Shown here piece by piece: positions 18,735 to 27,208 of a stretch of 64,000 nt of DNA; positions within the stretch are counted from its first letter, which is position 1, and each line of letters starts with the position of its first letter. This stretch comes from Thermosphaera aggregans DSM 11486 (lineage in GTDB: Archaea > Thermoproteota > Thermoprotei_A > Sulfolobales > Desulfurococcaceae): positions 1,178,001 to 1,242,000 of the forward strand of contig NC_014160.1 in NCBI RefSeq assembly GCF_000092185.1. The letters are read 5' to 3'. The position numbers were made by a program, and so were the translations under genes. The notes beneath the pieces were generated by a model. That model was not told the DNA's origin and ran no database searches. It saw nothing but the letters and a program-made list of their open reading frames with translations.

Positions 18735-19464
18735 AATAATACCTTTGAAAAGCCTCGATAAATCGCTTTTCGAGAACGCGTTGTTCATAACGGGCTACCA
18801 GGGTTTTGGAATGGTAGGGTATTTGACAACCCGCCACCTGGTCAGGGAGCTCAAGCTGGAGAAGGTAGGGTTGATCAGAACGAAGCACATGCCCGAAGTA
18901 ACCCTTTACGGGGATAACGGGCTACTCTACCCGTTCGAGCTTTACGCGGGCGAGGTGTCCGGGCGGAAAGTACTCGTGTTACTAAACAACGCGGTTCCGC
19001 ACATACATGAGAGGACGGATTACGCAGAGTTCATCGCATCCCTTATGAAGGCCTTCAAGGTTGAGGAGGCGCTGCTGGTCGGGGGCTTAGACCCCAGTTT
19101 AAAAGAGACTGAGGATGAGAAATACAGGTGGATACCGATAGGTAACACTAAAATTAGTTTGAACGCCCCGGTTCTCAAGAACAGGCATGTAATAGGCCCA
19201 TTAGCCCTGACGATGATGTTTACTGAAGCATATGGTTTGAGCGGGGCTGTAATCCTGGCCTACACGGATCTCTACAAGCCAGATCCACGTGCCAGCGCCG
19301 TCGCCGTCGAGATTATCGGGGAGTTGTTAAACATTAAGATAGACACGTCATCGTTGCTTGAGGAGGCCAAGATTATTGATGCTATAGAAATGGAGAGGGA
19401 GAAGATTGAAAAGGCTATGGAGAGCGAGCTAGCCGAGAAGAAATCTCGTCTAAGCTACATATGA
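18721..19464 (+). CDS. PAC2-family protein (proteasome assembly chaperone-like)
   Basis: Archaeal member of the PAC2 family, related to eukaryotic proteasome assembly chaperones. Family features are FITGYQGFGMVGYLTTRHLV near the N-terminus, a second core around LLVGGLDPSLKETEDEKYRW, and a predicted C-terminal coiled helix (EMEREKIEKAMESELAEKKS). ATG at 18721 is preferred, with GGAGAT just upstream; an in-frame ATG at 18706 adds five residues. It overlaps the PUA gene by 14 bp and is one gene removed from pan, suggesting a proteasome link. The 3' end overlaps tgtA by 50 bp, convergently. Confidence 0.88.
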   Translation: MGSIKIIPLKSLDKSLFENALFITGYQGFGMVGYLTTRHLVRELKLEKVGLIRTKHMPEVTLYGDNGLLYPFELYAGEVSGRKVLVLLNNAVPHIHERTDYAEFIASLMKAFKVEEALLVGGLDPSLKETEDEKYRWIPIGNTKISLNAPVLKNRHVIGPLALTMMFTEAYGLSGAVILAYTDLYKPDPRASAVAVEIIGELLNIKIDTSSLLEEAKIIDAIEMEREKIEKAMESELAEKKSRLSYI

Positions 19465-20983
19465 TCATTTTATCCCCGTGGCTTGAAGACTCTTTTATTC
19501 TTTCAAACAACTCCCTGCTCATCCATGAGGATTCCACGATGATTAACTCCTGAGCACCGGTTTTCTCAAGCAATTTGTCAATAAGCCTTGCCATGAGCTT
19601 ATGGTTTAAAACACCCCTGGTTATCCCTCCCTCATGCTGATAGAAGGGGTACGTCGGCGACAGTGAAGGGTGGAAGACTCCTAGAGCCGGGTGTATGAAC
19701 AGTGCTTCAAACTCCTCCTCCACTCCAGCATGGTTGACTTTTAGCTTTAAGTATTCGGGTTGATGAGAAAACGGTTTTGAATGGGCCGGGATCAGGATAA
19801 TCTTCTTTCCTCTTACCTGGCTCTCGAGAACCTGGAGGCTCCTCCTCCTGGTGTGAACCAGCCTAGGGTTTTCAAGGGAATCCCTATCAATTATCATTAA
19901 TGCCTTTCCGTCGGGTTTCGACCGGGGATTATACTTCTCTAAAAGTTCACGGTATTTTTTAACCACGTGGAAGGCACGCTTCAAGCTTGGATGTGATTTA
20001 CTCCTGTACTCGAGGAGCTCCCACAAGCGACCCTCCCTTATGTGCTGCTTAACATTCCTCAACTCCTTCATCAAGACGTGAAGGTTGTGAGTTGCTATAA
20101 GCTCCTCCCTCTCCCGTCTACCCAGCTCTTTCAACTCCTCGGCTGTATACCGGCTACAAACAGGGCAGTTGCAGGGCAGGTAGGTTAAATCCTTAACATT
20201 CTTCGTCCCCGTCTCCGTCATATATCTTCCATCTCTAGCATATAGTATATAGCTCGCGGAGTCGAAGAAGTCCGCCCCCATGGCAACGAGAAATGGAATG
20301 ATCATGGGGTGTCCCACGCCGAAAACGTGGAGAGGCCTATCAGGAGATAGGTGTAGCTTAGCCAGTGCTGTGATTTCAACAATGACGCTATACTCATACC
20401 TCTCCAGCAACAGCGTTGGGGAGCCTATCGCGTACATCTGGTACGGGAGCCTCCACGCCTGGATCGAGGATCTCACTAAGAGATCCTTGTAGGGTGATCC
20501 CTGGATGGGGAGAACCCATACCTGGTCGGAATCCATTATGAGCGGTAGGGCTTCAACAGCCCTCTTATAGGTTTCGCGAACAGCTTTAAGAGCCTCATCC
20601 CATGTCATCTTGCTTCCTGTTGGAACATCTAGTATTACCCCGATGTCAACTCCTATTTTCTTCTCGTACTCTACAATGGTTTTATTATCTACTTCGACAT
20701 CGCCATAGACGAGGACCTGGTATCCTCCTGAATCAGTCATGATGGGCTTGTCCCAGTTCAAGGCTTGGTGAATATCCTTTACCTCCCCGTTGTTTCTCTT
20801 GTAGAACAAGTACGCGTTCGTAATGAATCCATCGTAACCTATTTCACGTAAAACGCTTAAACCGGGAGCCTGCCTCACCGGGTCTACAACGGGGAATAAA
20901 AAAGGGGTTTCAATCACTCCGTGCCTTGTCCTAAGCTTACCTATTCTCCCCGCGAGCTCGTACTCTTTGGGTTCAAAATACAA
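19415..20983 (-). CDS. tgtA: Archaeosine tRNA-guanine transglycosylase (TgtA)
   Basis: Exchanges guanine-15 of tRNA for preQ0, the first step of archaeosine synthesis. The catalytic TIM barrel begins LRTRHGVIETPFLFPVVDP, includes PIMTDSGGYQVLVYGDVEVD (Asp nucleophile in DSGG), ILDVPTGS and a GVGHPMIIPF loop. The zinc site CNCPVC lies near residues 275-280 with HNLHVL following. At 522 residues it includes the catalytic and middle domains but no obvious C-terminal PUA, unlike many euryarchaeal TgtA. A separate PUA protein is encoded nearby. Confidence 0.93.
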   Translation of the reverse strand: MYFEPKEYELAGRIGKLRTRHGVIETPFLFPVVDPVRQAPGLSVLREIGYDGFITNAYLFYKRNNGEVKDIHQALNWDKPIMTDSGGYQVLVYGDVEVDNKTIVEYEKKIGVDIGVILDVPTGSKMTWDEALKAVRETYKRAVEALPLIMDSDQVWVLPIQGSPYKDLLVRSSIQAWRLPYQMYAIGSPTLLLERYEYSVIVEITALAKLHLSPDRPLHVFGVGHPMIIPFLVAMGADFFDSASYILYARDGRYMTETGTKNVKDLTYLPCNCPVCSRYTAEELKELGRREREELIATHNLHVLMKELRNVKQHIREGRLWELLEYRSKSHPSLKRAFHVVKKYRELLEKYNPRSKPDGKALMIIDRDSLENPRLVHTRRRSLQVLESQVRGKKIILIPAHSKPFSHQPEYLKLKVNHAGVEEEFEALFIHPALGVFHPSLSPTYPFYQHEGGITRGVLNHKLMARLIDKLLEKTGAQELIIVESSWMSRELFERIKESSSHGDKMIICSLDEISSRLARSP

Positions 20984-20988
20984 ATCGC

Positions 20989-21447
20989 CTATCCCTTTAC
21001 AGCTTTCTCTTTGACAGCAATATACTTCTTCCAGAGACTATACAGTGTTTCAGCCATTGGTCCAACCCCTTCAACACCCTTCTCGCTAACCCTGTACCTC
21101 CCCTGGACCTCCACTATCCTGGCCTCGGGGATCACTCTGACAAGGTGTTCAGCAATCTTCATCTCGTGGAGCAGGAAATCCTTAAATTCCTCGGGATCGA
21201 ACAAGGGGATCTCGGAGATAAGTATCTCGGAAACCCTGTCCCCTTTTATCACTACCTTGGGATACTTGACACCGTTATTGTCGACGGCATTTTGAATCAA
21301 CAGGTTTAGGGATGGATGGTCGAAACCTATTAGAACCCCCTCGTAATGCCGCCCATCGCTGAGTATAACCTTAACCTTCTTGTCAATCATGCCTGAGAGC
21401 TCGCTCACAAGTTTTCTCGAAGCATCAATCACGGACACCTTGATCAC
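20989..21447 (-). CDS. Sm-like archaeal protein with C-terminal domain (SmAP3-like)
   Basis: The N-terminal half is an Lsm/Sm fold: Sm1 (GMIDKKVKVILSDGRHYEGV, LIGFDHPSLNLLIQNAVDNN) and Sm2 (VVIKGDRVSEILISE). The C-terminal ~70 residues (EEFKDFLLHEMKIAEHLVRV) form a separate alpha/beta domain, as in the two-domain SmAP3 of Pyrobaculum. Such proteins form oligomeric RNA-binding rings. It lies 5 bp upstream of tgtA on the same strand, giving a short RNA-metabolism operon. GTG start at 21447. Confidence 0.9.
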   Translation of the reverse strand: MIKVSVIDASRKLVSELSGMIDKKVKVILSDGRHYEGVLIGFDHPSLNLLIQNAVDNNGVKYPKVVIKGDRVSEILISEIPLFDPEEFKDFLLHEMKIAEHLVRVIPEARIVEVQGRYRVSEKGVEGVGPMAETLYSLWKKYIAVKEKAVKG

Positions 21448-21526
21448 CTAAAGCTTTAATTTAGCTTAACGTTATTATTTCTTACTTAAAAATCAGATTA
21501 AATAGGTTTACGAGAGTGCGTGAGCC

Positions 21527-21880
21527 ATGAGTATTCAGCTGGAATGCGTGATTAACGGTGTTGAAGACCTTAGGATGCCGAAGGTTTACAGAGTGCACGC
21601 TAGTTGCGGAGAGGTTCAACTCGACGTGGAGTTGCATAACGAAGTAATACCTAAGGCGATGTTGACCGGTAAGAACATGAGGGTTGAGGTTTCAAGGGAG
21701 AAGGAGAAGTGCATGCAACACTATTTCTGCGGGCAGGGCTATGTTGTATCAGTTGGAAAGGCTGGCGAGAATCAGAGAGTAGTAATATCGCTACACGGTT
21801 TCCTAGTCGTGCTGAAAACCCCGTCTCAACTAGGGTTAAACCCCATGGATCAGGTGTTTATTGGAGCGGATTTCGAGTGA
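21527..21880 (+). CDS. rpo8: RNA polymerase subunit Rpo8 (RpoG)
   Basis: A 117-residue orthologue of Rpb8, found in Crenarchaeota and Korarchaeota. The C-terminal half carries the recognisable pattern YFCGQGYVVSVGKA, QRVVISLHGFLVVL and GLNPMDQVFIGADF, which parallels Sulfolobus Rpo8 (DDFCGHGYIV ... ISLYGLLV ... LNIMDHVYF). The N-terminal half (LECVINGVEDLRMPKVYRVH) is a beta strand and loop of an OB fold. A TATA-like ATTAAATAG lies about 30 bp before the ATG. It is easily missed because the family is so divergent. Confidence 0.85.
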   Translation: MSIQLECVINGVEDLRMPKVYRVHASCGEVQLDVELHNEVIPKAMLTGKNMRVEVSREKEKCMQHYFCGQGYVVSVGKAGENQRVVISLHGFLVVLKTPSQLGLNPMDQVFIGADFE

Positions 21881-21932
21881 TTTAAAGATTTGAAGAATAA
21901 ACATTTTAAACAACCCGTTTTTAAAGGGCGTC

Positions 21933-22277
21933 GTGAAGGACTCTACCAGGTTTATAAGAATATATCGTTTCATAAACGCGGTGGATGAGGAAGTTAGGAA
22001 GGAGCTTTCCAGGGTTGAAGAATTGATCAAGCAAAGGGTTCTCGAGAACCCCGGCATCGTCTACAATGTTTTAACAAGCATATCACACGCTGGTGTTGAC
22101 TCCTTGATAATTATTGAAGCCGGGAGCAGTGGGGAGGCTGTTAAAGAATCCGAGCTCATCTACAACTTGTTGAAAGCTTCTTGTAAAACCCTGGATTTCG
22201 AAATCGTTGAGGGAGATTCTTTCAAGCATGCAGTAGCCTCAGGGCTGAGGAATTTTTTCTACGGAGGAGAAGGTTAG
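21933..22277 (+). CDS. Unknown small protein preceding a HerA-like ATPase
   Basis: A 114-residue alpha/beta protein with GTG start; I do not recognise the family. The N-terminal half is helical (VRKELSRVEELIKQRVLENP), the second half has a strand then helix (GVDSLIIIEAGSSGEAVKES) and ends with RNFFYGGEG. It lies 52 bp after rpo8 and 14 bp before the ATPase gene, so is probably co-transcribed with the ATPase. A partner or regulatory role for the ATPase is inference from position only. Confidence 0.6.
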   Translation: MKDSTRFIRIYRFINAVDEEVRKELSRVEELIKQRVLENPGIVYNVLTSISHAGVDSLIIIEAGSSGEAVKESELIYNLLKASCKTLDFEIVEGDSFKHAVASGLRNFFYGGEG

Positions 22278-22291
22278 ACACCATTCCATTT

Positions 22292-23332
22292 GTGACAGCG
22301 AAGCCGCGGGTTAAATACCCCGTTCAACACAGGGTGGAGAGTAGTGATCCGGGCACCAACTACGTCGTAATAGGCTGGATTATCAACACTGTTCCAAGGC
22401 TTGAGGCAAGACTACCGTTAAACCTGCTAAACAGGCATATCTTGATAGTCGGCGCCACCGGGACGGGCAAGTCTTATACTGCTTCAAGAATTGCGTGGAG
22501 GGTTAGCCTGAAAGGGGTTCCAGTGATCGTACTTGACTGGCACGGGGAGTATGGTGATTTAATTGCTGACGGGGTCAGGCTGAATCCTTTTGAAAACCCT
22601 GTGGAATTCCTCAATCCCCATGACCCCAAAAGCGATGTAGAAGTTATCAGCGACGTGCTGGGCTTGACCCCTCCCCAGGAATACCTGCTCTGGAGGATCA
22701 TCGGTGAGAAGGGTAGCAGGCTTGACGGTGTTGAATCCTTGGCAAGGGTTTTGGAAACATACTACGATGACGCTAGCTGGGTGAGGGAGACAAGGCTCTC
22801 ACTCCATAGGAAGCTGAAAATCCTCGCTACAAATCCTTATTCAAAACTGTTCAGTGACAGCGGTAGCTTGCCTGGGGACTCGTCAAGTGTTGGTAAGCCG
22901 GTGATAATGGATTTGTCACTAATTCGGAACATTAACGTGAGGAGGATATATGGGACAATGCTTCTCGCCAGACTAGTCCACAGGAACTATGGACTCAGGA
23001 AAAGTTATTTGATACTGATCGAGGAGGCTCAGAATTACCTGGGGAGGGATAATCCAGTAGGGTTTCTCGCCAGGATGATGGGCGAGATCAGGAAGAACAA
23101 CATCGGCTTCTGCATTATAACACAGTCGCCCTCGCTAATAGTGGATCACGTACTCGTCAACACTAACACGAAGATCATACACTCAGTCAAGTCGAACTTG
23201 GATTTAGAAGTAGTTTCGAAAAGCCTCTTCCTAGACCAGGATACGGCTAGAATACTCCCTTATATGGATGTTGGAGAAGCCCTTCTCTTCAACCCCAGCC
23301 TTAAAAAACCTGTTTTAATAAGGGTTGGGTGA
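22292..23332 (+). CDS. HerA-like (DUF87) ATPase
   Basis: A 346-residue HerA/FtsK-superfamily ATPase. Walker A is ILIVGATGTGKSYTASRIAW, followed by VIVLDWHGEYGDLI; Walker B is SYLILIEEAQNYLG, then a FCIITQSPSLIVDHVLVNTN sensor segment and a C-terminal arginine region. It is shorter than canonical HerA (~500 residues) and lacks most of the N-terminal HAS barrel, so it may be one of the small archaeal HerA-like proteins rather than the NurA-partner resection helicase. No nurA gene is adjacent. GTG start at 22292. Confidence 0.85.
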   Translation: MTAKPRVKYPVQHRVESSDPGTNYVVIGWIINTVPRLEARLPLNLLNRHILIVGATGTGKSYTASRIAWRVSLKGVPVIVLDWHGEYGDLIADGVRLNPFENPVEFLNPHDPKSDVEVISDVLGLTPPQEYLLWRIIGEKGSRLDGVESLARVLETYYDDASWVRETRLSLHRKLKILATNPYSKLFSDSGSLPGDSSSVGKPVIMDLSLIRNINVRRIYGTMLLARLVHRNYGLRKSYLILIEEAQNYLGRDNPVGFLARMMGEIRKNNIGFCIITQSPSLIVDHVLVNTNTKIIHSVKSNLDLEVVSKSLFLDQDTARILPYMDVGEALLFNPSLKKPVLIRVG

Positions 23333-23347
23333 TAAAGTTTGAAAAGA

Positions 23348-25000
23348 TTAGTCTTCCTCTTTCTTCTCCTCTTCTCCAGGCTTCTTGCCCGCCTCAGCGC
23401 CCTTCTCGAGCTTGCTGGCAGCTATCAAGTCGTCAATCCTCAGGATTATTGTCGAAGCCTCCGTGCCAGCCTTTATAGCATTAGCCACCACGCTCACAGG
23501 CTCTATAACACCGTTCTTATACATGTCGTCGATGTCGCCGGTGAACACGTTTACTCCGATGTGTTTGCCGCCTTCCTTCTCATGGGCTGCTCTAAGCTTC
23601 ATTATCATGTCAACGGGGTCTAGTCCAGCGTTTTCGATCAGCGTGACCACGAGTCCCTCCAAAGCCTTGGCGAAAGCCTCTATGGCGAGCTGCTCCTTCC
23701 CTCCAACCCTCGTGGCCAGCTTTCTGATGTGTTTGGCAAGCTCTATCTCTATTGCTCCACCGCCCGGTACTACGCGTCCATCCTTGATGGCATCGGCTAC
23801 CGCGGATAGGGCATCCCTCATGCTTCTCTCAGCTTCGTCGACAAGCCTCTCTAAACCACCTCTTATCACAATGCTCACAGCTCTCGGGTTCTTGCATCCC
23901 TCAACGAACACCATCTTGTCCTCTCCAATCTTCCTCTCCTCAACGAGCTTAGCATAGCCCAGGTCCTCGGGCTTCAGGTCGTCGATGTTGCTTACGATCC
24001 TGCCGCCGGTAGCCCTCTCCAGCTTCTCGAGATCACTCCTCTTAACCCTTCTCACGGCTAGTATGCCCTTCTTAGCGAGGAAGTGCTGGGCCACCTCGTC
24101 AATGCCTTTCTGGGTTATGACTACGTTGGCGCCTATCTCAACGATCTTGTCCACGAGCTTCATTAGTATTTCCTCTTCCTGCTGCAGGAAGGCTTTCAGC
24201 TGGCTGGGGTCGTTAATCCGTATCTCGGCATCGATCTCGGGCTTCTCAATCTCAAGTGGTGCGTCCAGGAGGGCTATCTTAGCCTCGCTAACCCTTCTCG
24301 GCATTCCAGGGTGAACAACCTCCTTGTCCAGTACAATACCGTAGACCAGCATTGAGTCCAGGAGCGCTCCTCCATACTTCTTGATAATCTGAATGTTGTC
24401 TAGGTCGACATAGTATTTGTCTCCTCTCAGCTCAACGATCTGCTTAACAGCTTTAACAGCCATCTCGGCGAAATACTCCCTGGCATCATGAACGGCCTTA
24501 CTTGTCAGGGAGGTCTTGGCAATCTTCTTCAAGGACTCCTCGTCGTCAATGCTTATCGGTTCTGAGAGCTGGTAGAGCAGGTTTAGAGCCTCTTCCATTG
24601 CTCTCCTGTAACCTGCAATTATGAGTGTTGGATGAATGTTTTTCGCCAATAACTCCTCTGCATTCTTCAACAGCTCGCCGGAGAAGACCACAGCCCTCTT
24701 AGTACCGTCTCCAACCTCGCTGTCCTGGCTCTTAGCGACTTGCACGAGCATTTTAGCGGCTGGATGCTGGATCTCGGCCTTGTCCATAATTGTTGCGCCG
24801 TCATTGGTTATGGTTACGTCTCCTAGAGCGTCAACTAGCATTTTATCCATGCCTTTCGGCCCGAACGTTGTCTTAATCATTTCAGCAACAGCTCTCGCAG
24901 CCATTATGTTAGCTCTCAAAGCATCCCTACCAGCGGTTCTCTGGGTTCCCTCTTTGAGTATTAATACAGGTATTCCAGTCGGTTCGACGGCCATTTTCAT
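23348..25000 (-). CDS. Thermosome (group II chaperonin) subunit
   Basis: ATP-dependent protein-folding chaperonin, 550 residues. Visible group II features: [57 protein letters not shown] (ATP-binding GDGT loop), [20 protein letters not shown] and the C-terminal ADDLIAASK-type region, here [16 protein letters not shown]. It ends in a Glu/Lys-rich tail. ATG at 25000 or 24994 starts the protein; AAAGGTGAA is the likely ribosome-binding site. Other subunit genes are expected elsewhere; which paralogue (alpha or beta) this is cannot be told here. Confidence 0.97.
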   Translation of the reverse strand: MKMAVEPTGIPVLILKEGTQRTAGRDALRANIMAARAVAEMIKTTFGPKGMDKMLVDALGDVTITNDGATIMDKAEIQHPAAKMLVQVAKSQDSEVGDGTKRAVVFSGELLKNAEELLAKNIHPTLIIAGYRRAMEEALNLLYQLSEPISIDDEESLKKIAKTSLTSKAVHDAREYFAEMAVKAVKQIVELRGDKYYVDLDNIQIIKKYGGALLDSMLVYGIVLDKEVVHPGMPRRVSEAKIALLDAPLEIEKPEIDAEIRINDPSQLKAFLQQEEEILMKLVDKIVEIGANVVITQKGIDEVAQHFLAKKGILAVRRVKRSDLEKLERATGGRIVSNIDDLKPEDLGYAKLVEERKIGEDKMVFVEGCKNPRAVSIVIRGGLERLVDEAERSMRDALSAVADAIKDGRVVPGGGAIEIELAKHIRKLATRVGGKEQLAIEAFAKALEGLVVTLIENAGLDPVDMIMKLRAAHEKEGGKHIGVNVFTGDIDDMYKNGVIEPVSVVANAIKAGTEASTIILRIDDLIAASKLEKGAEAGKKPGEEEKKEED

Positions 25001-25048
25001 TCACCTTTGTAAACTAAGGATCCAATGATCTACGAATCTAATGGCTTC

Positions 25049-25057
25049 TATATAAAT
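25049..25057 (-). promoter_or_regulatory. TATA box of the thermosome gene
   Basis: On the minus strand AAAAATTTATATAG ends about 50 bp before the start, with an A-rich BRE-like stretch upstream, predicting transcription from about 25025 and a leader of ~25 nt carrying AAAGGTG. Confidence 0.6.
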
Positions 25058-25061
25058 TTTT

Positions 25062-25331
25062 CTATCCATTGGAAAGCTTGAAACCGTGAGGAGCCTCCTC
25101 AACAACCTCCCAGTGAACAACCCTGTAATAGAGGTTCAACTCCTCATTGTTCAAAACCCTGTTGTGATCAACGCTAGGATCCATTACAACGATCAAGTAG
25201 TCCCCGACAGCCCTCACGCCCTTTACACCGGGTATTTTGAGAAGGTGGCGTACCGCTGTGAGAGTGCAACTTGCACAACCCTTACTCCTCACCTTCAGCT
25301 TTAACAACTTAAAGCTCAAGCCGATGAGCAC
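25062..25331 (-). CDS. HMA-like small metal-binding protein with CxxC
   Basis: An 89-residue protein with a ferredoxin-like pattern of a heavy-metal-associated domain: LKVRSKGCASCTLTAVRHLL (CxxC before helix 1), IPGVKGVRAVGDYLIVVMDP (the V-x-x-V strand region), then a C-terminal extension (YYRVVHWEVVEEAPHGFKL) not typical of the 70-residue HMA fold. It could bind Cu+ or another soft metal, or serve a redox role through the CxxC. It is a single gene upstream of the thermosome with an independent start. Confidence 0.7.
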   Translation of the reverse strand: MLIGLSFKLLKLKVRSKGCASCTLTAVRHLLKIPGVKGVRAVGDYLIVVMDPSVDHNRVLNNEELNLYYRVVHWEVVEEAPHGFKLSNG

Positions 25332-25605
25332 CCGTTGGCTTCTCCAGCAATCTATGGCTACACCGTTTTTTAACTGTGAAGTAGGCTAGTTTTCAATCAC
25401 GCATGGTTACCAAAACATTCTTGTTGAGTAGACATCTACACAGGATGCCGGGGTTTGTTGAAATAATCGGGGTTTTAAAGCAATACTCGATAAGTAATTA
25501 ATGAATAGTGGCCTCGTCGAGGACTGTCGCCCAAGTGTTTGAGGACAAGGCGTCTCACCGGGTTATTGCGTCTCTGCAGGCTGGTTGTGATTCTAGTCGA
25601 GGTTG
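25332..25605. other. Intergenic region with a GC-rich, possibly structured 95-nt segment (25510-25604)
   Basis: The first part is AT-rich. From 25510 the base composition becomes GC-rich. GGCCTCG (25510-25516) can pair with CGAGGTT (25598-25604) using two G-U pairs; a D-arm-like CGCC...GGCG and a T-arm-like CTGG...CTAG lie inside. It does not fold into a proper tRNA. It could be an unknown structured RNA, a decayed tRNA-like sequence or the leader of the following methyltransferase gene. Confidence 0.3.
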
Positions 25606-26541
25606 ATGTATGTGAGAGAAGTAACGGTGGAGGAGTACTTGGATTTTGTGTCCAGGAATACTAGTATAACTATTGATGGTCAATCTATTCCTCTTAAGCC
25701 TATCAAAGTGAACAGGCTTGATCCATCTCCACAGGAACTCCCTGATGTTTCGACAACTGTTTGGAGCTTCCCGAAACGGGGCTCATGGGCTACTCACAAA
25801 GGAGACTACAGGGGGAATTGGCCTCCTCAAATACCTCGCGCGCTAATACTCAAGTATACTAGCGAGGGAGATGTCGTGCTAGACCCAATGGTCGGCTCGG
25901 GGACAACATGTATTGAAGCTGTACTGCTCGGGAGGAACTGTATCGGTGTGGATTTAAACTACCACGCCGTAATGCTGACTCATCACAGACTCTACTACCT
26001 GGTTAAAGCATTGGAGAGTAGGGGGAGGGAGCCGGGGAGGGCGTGGTATAAAATCTACCATGGAGACGCCAGGAGGCTGGATAAGATACGGGATGATACC
26101 GTGGACTTGGTGTTAACGCACCCACCATACCTCAACATAGTCAGGTACGGGGAGGAGAGGTCCGAGGGGGATCTCTCCGCTGTGAGAGGGCTGGAGGAAT
26201 TCCTAGTATTGTTTAAGGAGATAGCCAGAGAGGTTTACAGGGTGCTTAAACCCGGGAAGACCCTGGCAGTACTCGTAGGTGACACGCGGATTAAGAAGCA
26301 CTATGTCCCCTTAACCCACTACGTCCTATTAACGCTTCTCGACACCGGTTTCGTGATGATGGAGGAGGTTGTTAAAATACAGCACAAGATGAAAACCACC
26401 AGGGAGGTTTGGAGCCGGTTGAGGAACAGGGATTTCCTACTGATATATCATGAAAAACTCTTCATACTTAGGAAACCAGTTGACAGAGAGCCAAAGGTTA
26501 AATACAGTGGTAGACAGGACTTCGTGGAGTTAAAGCTTTAA
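25606..26541 (+). CDS. DNA methyltransferase (amino-methyltransferase, N4C/N6A type)
   Basis: SAM-dependent modification methylase of about 311 residues. Motif X/N-terminal region WSFPKRGSWATHKGDYRGNW, SAM-binding motif I VVLDPMVGSGTTCIEA, motif II CIGVDLN, catalytic motif IV LVLTHPPYLNIVRYG and a C-terminal HEKLFILRKP. The PPY without preceding Asp is the (S/T/H)PPY form, more common in N4-cytosine than N6-adenine enzymes. No restriction endonuclease gene is adjacent. ATG at 25606 follows GAGGT; a TTG at 25603 is an alternative start. Confidence 0.85.
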   Translation: MYVREVTVEEYLDFVSRNTSITIDGQSIPLKPIKVNRLDPSPQELPDVSTTVWSFPKRGSWATHKGDYRGNWPPQIPRALILKYTSEGDVVLDPMVGSGTTCIEAVLLGRNCIGVDLNYHAVMLTHHRLYYLVKALESRGREPGRAWYKIYHGDARRLDKIRDDTVDLVLTHPPYLNIVRYGEERSEGDLSAVRGLEEFLVLFKEIAREVYRVLKPGKTLAVLVGDTRIKKHYVPLTHYVLLTLLDTGFVMMEEVVKIQHKMKTTREVWSRLRNRDFLLIYHEKLFILRKPVDREPKVKYSGRQDFVELKL

Positions 26542-26644
26542 AACAAACAGTAACTCCTCCCGGGTTCGCGCAAGCTTCTCCCAACCCATTTCGCTGAGGT
26601 TGTTGAAAATAGTCGAATTTATCAGTGGGTATTTACAAATTTAA

Positions 26645-26665
26645 GAATAGCCAGCTCTGCTATTC
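26645..26665 (+). promoter_or_regulatory. Perfect inverted repeat at the TFE transcription start
   Basis: GAATAGC (26645-26651), seven bases, then GCTATTC (26659-26665), ending 3 bp before the ATG of the TFE gene. The TATA-like TATTTACAAATTTAAG just upstream (about 26630-26645) places the initiation site within the repeat. It could be an operator or a 5'-end hairpin. Confidence 0.5.
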
Positions 26666-26668
26666 GCA

Positions 26669-27208
26669 ATGGTGGTCACACTGCCGAGGAAGGAGGATAA
26701 CGCGTTATTGAGGATTGCCAGGGAGATCATAGGTAAAACGTATGGAGAGATAGCATTGCAATTATTCGACTACATGCTCGAGAACAACGGGTATGTCGCC
26801 GAGGAAACCCTTACCAAAGATACGGGGATCAAGTCTAATGAGGGGAGGAGGGTGCTTCAGAAAATGTCTGAGGAAGCAATAATAGTGCCTGGGAAGTTGA
26901 AAACAGAGGATTCAACCCTCCACATATGGGTTTTAAACAGGGTTGCGTTAAAGAGCTTCGTGCTCAACAGGTTGAAGAAGGCTAGGGAGAAGCTGGAGGC
27001 TAGGCTCAATTATGAAAGGGATAATATAATTTATGAGTGCCCTGTGTGCGGTAGAAGATACTCTTTCGAAGAAGCATACTTGAACGATTTCAAATGTGTT
27101 AACGAGGGTGCAGATCTCCTGGAGGCGAATAATGATGAAGTAATATCCCTTCTTGAGTCAAAAATCAAGGAGCTGGATGAGAAAATAGCTGAGTTGAGTG
27201 AGCTCTAA
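26669..27208 (+). CDS. tfe: Transcription factor E, alpha subunit (TFE)
   Basis: Archaeal homologue of the TFIIE alpha N-terminal half; it helps promoter melting with TBP and TFB. The winged helix occupies residues ~10-100 (GEIALQLFDYMLENNGYVAE, TGIKSNEGRRVLQKMSEEAI), a coiled linker follows (LNRLKKAREKLEARL), then a zinc ribbon from CPVC at ~128-131 to FKCVNEGADLLE. Only three of the four usual Cys ligands are present: the second knuckle reads C-V-N-E instead of CxxC, leaving Glu at the fourth position. 179 residues is normal. The message is probably leaderless. The stop overlaps the downstream cytosine methyltransferase gene by 11 bp. Confidence 0.9.
   Translation: MVVTLPRKEDNALLRIAREIIGKTYGEIALQLFDYMLENNGYVAEETLTKDTGIKSNEGRRVLQKMSEEAIIVPGKLKTEDSTLHIWVLNRVALKSFVLNRLKKAREKLEARLNYERDNIIYECPVCGRRYSFEEAYLNDFKCVNEGADLLEANNDEVISLLESKIKELDEKIAELSEL

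Noticed and set aside
23385-25028. Several 90-190-codon frames antisense to the thermosome gene
   Set aside because: They mirror the codon pattern of a highly biased essential gene; composition is Ser/Ala/Leu-rich with no domain.
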